Positions 60,869 to 64,000 of a stretch of 64,000 bases of DNA are shown here, piece by piece; the first letter of the stretch is position 1; each line of letters opens with the position of its first letter. The DNA is from an uncultured Bacteroidia bacterium (lineage in GTDB: Bacteria; Bacteroidota; Bacteroidia; Bacteroidales; UBA932). Location: contig CADAIT010000010.1 of the NCBI GenBank assembly GCA_902788095.1, positions 50,112 through 114,111 on the forward strand, in the 5' to 3' direction. The notes under the pieces are model-generated. The model ran no database searches, was not told the origin of the DNA, and saw only the letters and a list, made by a program, of their open reading frames with translations. Made by a program: the position numbers and the translations under genes.

Positions 60869-62757
60869 AGCACAAGCTGGTACTTGTAGTTGCCGTTGCC
60901 GGTGTCTTCAGTGGCCTCGTGGTACCACTGTAGTTTGTTGCCAGTCTTCTTCCAGGCTGTGGGGAATACCTGGTCTCCCTCAGGCATCTGGAGGAAACCA
61001 CCCTCGGCATTGTAGAAAACTTTGCGCTTGCCGTCAGAGGAGGTCCAGTTGGCGCTCTTGGGTGAAGAGGCGTCCTTGCGCTTGCCGTTGAGCTTCTGGA
61101 ATTCCTCGTCAGAAACGGGGCTCCAGCTTCCGTCGGAGAAGTGGTAAACCTTACCGTTCTCATCCATTGAGTAGATGTGCTTGCCGCTGCCGATGGCGTC
61201 AAAATCGGCCTGACCAAATACGGCGAATTCCGGCCACCATGGGCGTACGCTCTTGCAACCGACCTTGGCGGCACTCACATTAATCTCACGCACGATTTCC
61301 TCCTTGTACATCTTGGGATAGTCTGAAGGGAACTCGCTATAAGCCTCGGCCAGGATGTCACCGGCCTGGATAACAACGTTGAGCGGCTCACGGTAAAGGG
61401 CGCACTCAGGGATAAGGCCGTCCTCAATGGCCTGACGGTTGATCTTGATAATCTTTCCAAGGGATTCCTTGCGGGCGTTGAAACGCTTCTGGACGTCCTC
61501 TACCCACACCTTTGCAGCGCGCTCACGATAGCTCATAATGCGCTCCAGGGCCTGGGCGTAAAGCGGATTGTAAACGGAAGGATCCTCAGTCTGGTATATC
61601 TTATTCTTGATTTCAATGAGTTTCTTGCGCTCGGATGCGGCAAAGTTCACGTCGGCCGTAGCGTCCTTGAGATCATAGCAAGCCTGGATATCCTGCATGT
61701 ACTTGGACATCTTGACCTGCATGTCGTTAAGGCCGGCAGTCTTCTGGTTCATCTTTTCCATCATGTCCATAGCCGAGCCCATACCGCCCATCATTGAACG
61801 GGAGCTCTTCTGCTGGGCAAGCTTCTGCTCTTCCATGAAGCGCTTCTGGAAGGCATCGGCCTCCTTCTTGAAGGAAGGATCTTTGGCCGATTGGGCTTTC
61901 TGATATGCCTCCATCTTCTTGTTGCAGGCCTGCATCTTGGGACTGGCCTCCATATAGTTGGGAGAGGTCATCTGCTCACGAGCGGCGGCCTTCAGTTCAG
62001 ACACCTCAAGACCCATATACTTGCGAATATCGGAAGCATTGCGGTCATAAACCTGGAATGTTGCCTCCAGGGACTTCTCCGACATCATCTTTACGGCGTC
62101 GGCCTCGCTCATATTCTCATATCTGGCGGCATCGGCCTCAAGTGCGCTCACGTCAAGGTCTCCAAGGATTGACTTCTCAATCTTTTCAGAGACACGCTGC
62201 TTGTCTGCCTCCGAAGCATTGTCGTCTGTGAGGATGGCAACCTCCGCGTCTGTAAGGCCAAAGGCCGATTTGAGGCCGTCGTTGGCCTTCTTGCGCCAGA
62301 GGAGGGTTTCAGCGTCCTCGCAGGTTGCGTCCTCATTGAGTTCTTCTGCGCGGATGGTGACGGCCTTGATGGCTTTGTAATAAGCTATCTGATTGGCCTC
62401 AACGGGGTTAATGAGTTCCTGGGCGCTGGGCACCGCAGGGAATTCATTCATCAGAGGAATAGGGAATTTGGCCGATGAAGGGGTAACCGGGCCGTCCCAG
62501 CCGAAGGTGCTGGCACGCTTTGCAGGAAGGGCCTGCTCTCCGGTGACGACATTGACGGAATTGGGATCATCGTTATCCTGACCGGCCATCTGGGACATTC
62601 CTTCAGGGATCATTCCCTGCATGGTTTCACCAAGTGAACCGCCAATGGCGCTTTCTGCTTTCTGCTTGATCTTGTCAAGGAAACTCTGGGCCTGGGCCTG
62701 GCCGCAGATGAGGGCCAGGGCGGCCAGGGCGAAAAGGGTAATGATTATCTTTTTCAT
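60850..62757 (-). CDS. Large secreted protein of unknown function
   Basis: 635 residues from ATG 62757 (MKKIIITLFALAALALICGQ, signal peptide). The longer upstream frame is the dispersed repeat translated as CHSERSEES. It has a helical, charged middle (residues ~100-420, KKMEAYQKAQSAKDPSF...SRSMMGGMGSAMDMMEKMNQ) and a C-terminal beta region with WSPVSDEEFQKLNGKRKDAS and a W-rich end. No family recognised. It shares an operon with the OmpA-type gene. Confidence 0.72.
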   Translation of the reverse strand: MKKIIITLFALAALALICGQAQAQSFLDKIKQKAESAIGGSLGETMQGMIPEGMSQMAGQDNDDPNSVNVVTGEQALPAKRASTFGWDGPVTPSSAKFPIPLMNEFPAVPSAQELINPVEANQIAYYKAIKAVTIRAEELNEDATCEDAETLLWRKKANDGLKSAFGLTDAEVAILTDDNASEADKQRVSEKIEKSILGDLDVSALEADAARYENMSEADAVKMMSEKSLEATFQVYDRNASDIRKYMGLEVSELKAAAREQMTSPNYMEASPKMQACNKKMEAYQKAQSAKDPSFKKEADAFQKRFMEEQKLAQQKSSRSMMGGMGSAMDMMEKMNQKTAGLNDMQVKMSKYMQDIQACYDLKDATADVNFAASERKKLIEIKNKIYQTEDPSVYNPLYAQALERIMSYRERAAKVWVEDVQKRFNARKESLGKIIKINRQAIEDGLIPECALYREPLNVVIQAGDILAEAYSEFPSDYPKMYKEEIVREINVSAAKVGCKSVRPWWPEFAVFGQADFDAIGSGKHIYSMDENGKVYHFSDGSWSPVSDEEFQKLNGKRKDASSPKSANWTSSDGKRKVFYNAEGGFLQMPEGDQVFPTAWKKTGNKLQWYHEATEDTGNGNYKYQLVLCTYML

Positions 62758-62772
62758 AATGGTTTGGTTTTT

Positions 62773-62843
62773 AGATTCTTCGCTACGCTCAGAATGACAG
62801 TCTACAATCATGTCATTCTGAGGAGCGAAGCGACGAAGAATCT
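62773..62843. repeat. Dispersed short repeat, inverted pair (copy 5)
   Basis: AGATTCTTCGCTACGCTC, AGAATGACA, an 11-bp spacer, TGTCATTCTGAGGAGCGAAG, CGACGAAGAATCT. It lies between the OmpA-type gene and the next gene and touches the OmpA stop codon (62844-62842). Confidence 0.8.
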
Positions 62844-64000
62844 ATTTCTTTACAAACTCTACTCTACGGTTCTTGGCGCGGCCTTCGTCCGTGCTGTTGG
62901 AGGCGATGGGAACGTGGGAGCCCTTGCCCACAGGGGTAAGGCGGGCCTGGGCAATGCCCTGCTCTACCAGAGCTGCCACAATGGCCTCCGCACGCTTCTG
63001 GGACAGAGGATCGTTCACCTTGTCTGAGCCGGTTGCGTCGCAGTGGCCCTGGACCTCGAACTCAAGGCCGGGATTCTCCTGCATCAACTTAGCAATACGG
63101 TTGATTTCCACCATTGACTCAGGCTTAAGGTCTGCCTTACCGGTTTCAAAAGTAATGGCATAGGTGATGATCTTGCCGTCACTGGCCAGGCGGTCATACA
63201 GCGGCACTGCGCCCTTTGCCAGGCGGACGTTGGAGATGCAGGCATATTTGTACTTGCCGCCATGATTGAACCAGAAATGCGAAGGCACTTTGGCGGTGGG
63301 AACGCTCATTACCCGCACGCCGTTCACATAGCCCTTGAAAGCGCGCTTGTTGAACGAGAAGGCGAAGTGATTCCAGGTGCCATCCTTCAGAGGTGAGTCG
63401 CTCTCGCCAATGCTCATATACTTTTCGCCGGTGATATCATCTCCCCCGGTAGGCTTTTGGACAGTCCAGTCATAGCGGGAGTAGCCGTCTTCGCGGAACG
63501 AGACAATCACATATTCGACGCGGCCATTCCAGTTGTTGAGATCCGGGTTGCCGAAGGCGATTTCCAGTTCGTCCCCGCCCAGACCGTCACCTATCTCATA
63601 ATACATATCGAATTCCAGGGTGAATACATCCGGGAGGAAATGCTGCTGGTCATTCATCAGGGGCTGAATTTCGGCATAACCGTCGTCCGTAAAGGCAATC
63701 ACCTTGCGTCCTCCCACGGATCCTACTTCGGCATAACCTGACATCAAATCCCACTGTGACGGGAACTCTCCCAACTGCTCATTTTCAAAAGTATCCTCAA
63801 AGAAAATCTCGTCTCCCGGGACAAAGTCACTCTTTGCATAAGCGGTTTCCACCTGCTTTTTGGGCTTGGGGGCAGGAGCGGCTTCTCCAGAGGGCTTCTT
63901 GGCGCCGCAGTCGTCGCAGAAATTGCCTGTGTTGCCGGTTTTACCGCATTCCTCGCAGGTCCAGGCAGCGCTGGCGGCGGGTTTTGCAGCGGGAGCTTCA
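62842..64000 (-). CDS. Zinc-ribbon - lectin-like - OmpA-domain protein, 5' truncated
   Basis: The frame is open to the window edge, so the start lies outside. The visible part begins with an Ala/Pro-rich linker and a zinc ribbon WTCEECGKTGNTGNFCDDCG (two CxxC pairs), then another KP-rich linker. A ~200-residue beta-rich domain follows (FFEDTFENEQLGEFPSQWDL..., laminin-G/concanavalin-like pattern), then a C-terminal OmpA domain: ITFETGKADLKPESMVEINR, VQGHCDATGSDKVNDPLSQK, RAEAIVAALVEQGI, GRAKNRRVEF. The OmpA part binds peptidoglycan. A zinc ribbon in an envelope protein is unusual. First gene visible of a minus-strand operon. Confidence 0.85.
   Translation of the reverse strand, partial: EAPAAKPAASAAWTCEECGKTGNTGNFCDDCGAKKPSGEAAPAPKPKKQVETAYAKSDFVPGDEIFFEDTFENEQLGEFPSQWDLMSGYAEVGSVGGRKVIAFTDDGYAEIQPLMNDQQHFLPDVFTLEFDMYYEIGDGLGGDELEIAFGNPDLNNWNGRVEYVIVSFREDGYSRYDWTVQKPTGGDDITGEKYMSIGESDSPLKDGTWNHFAFSFNKRAFKGYVNGVRVMSVPTAKVPSHFWFNHGGKYKYACISNVRLAKGAVPLYDRLASDGKIITYAITFETGKADLKPESMVEINRIAKLMQENPGLEFEVQGHCDATGSDKVNDPLSQKRAEAIVAALVEQGIAQARLTPVGKGSHVPIASNSTDEGRAKNRRVEFVKK

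Noticed and set aside
24-64000. tRNA, rRNA or riboswitch genes
   Set aside because: No cloverleaf with a CCA-type end, rRNA core motif or recognisable riboswitch consensus was found by eye; a covariance-model scan would be decisive.

Overview
The window looks like a chromosomal segment of a Bacteroidota bacterium, most likely order Bacteroidales. Many genes are preceded by the Bacteroides-type promoter, TTTG or TTG, 19-21 bp, then TAnnTTTG. Recognisable Shine-Dalgarno sequences are scarce. A fimbrillin-like lipoprotein is present, and the block parA-parB-DUF5683-lytic transglycosylase next to priA matches the gene order I know from this order. DNA is moderately GC-rich, except for the AT-richer fimbrillin-like gene. 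Genus cannot be decided. No tRNA, rRNA, CRISPR array or intact transposase was seen.

Layout. 1-4.4 kb: the end of a CitC-CitG fusion, then mitochondrial-type aconitase and NADP-isocitrate dehydrogenase, i.e. the oxidative arm of the TCA cycle to 2-oxoglutarate. 4.6-8.75 kb: a two-gene polar amino acid ABC transporter in which permease, binding domain and ATPase are fused and the binding domain appears circularly permuted; a sister locus lies at 36.0-38.6 kb. 8.75-13.1 kb: two tandem-repeat tracts flanking a small ORF and a fimbrillin-like lipoprotein. The second tract is a 15-unit array of 83- and 106-bp units. 13.1-19.0 kb: a 2-hydroxyacid dehydrogenase, a YtrA/GntR-controlled ABC exporter operon with a visible operator, a small AraC regulator and a deoxyhypusine-synthase-like enzyme.

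19.0-26.8 kb: acyl carrier protein with two hot-dog proteins whose catalytic residues are complementary, an esterase, a TGS/uridine-kinase protein, an MMPL exporter and an outer-membrane barrel. 26.9-35.9 kb: housekeeping (hpt, adk, mltD-like, DUF5683, parB, parA, priA, a HAD/AlkZ-like fusion, a DUF1653 protein). 38.6-59.7 kb: an accessory region of flavodoxins, aldo-keto reductase, acetyltransferases, alpha/beta hydrolases, AraC regulators, flavin enzymes and small membrane proteins. It also holds decayed genes: an internally deleted hydrolase, dtd/araC scraps, an aldo-keto reductase/monooxygenase chimera, an AraC tail, a kinase frameshifted by a 19-bp duplication and a flavodoxin tail.

59.7-64.0 kb: a minus-strand envelope operon headed by a zinc-ribbon OmpA-type protein that runs off the window. 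A dispersed short repeat, core TGTCATTCTGAGC...GAAGAATCT, occurs five times: once inside the CitC-CitG reading frame and twice as inverted pairs. The most unusual items are the permuted, fused ABC transporters, the two-type repeat array and the split-active-site hot-dog pair.
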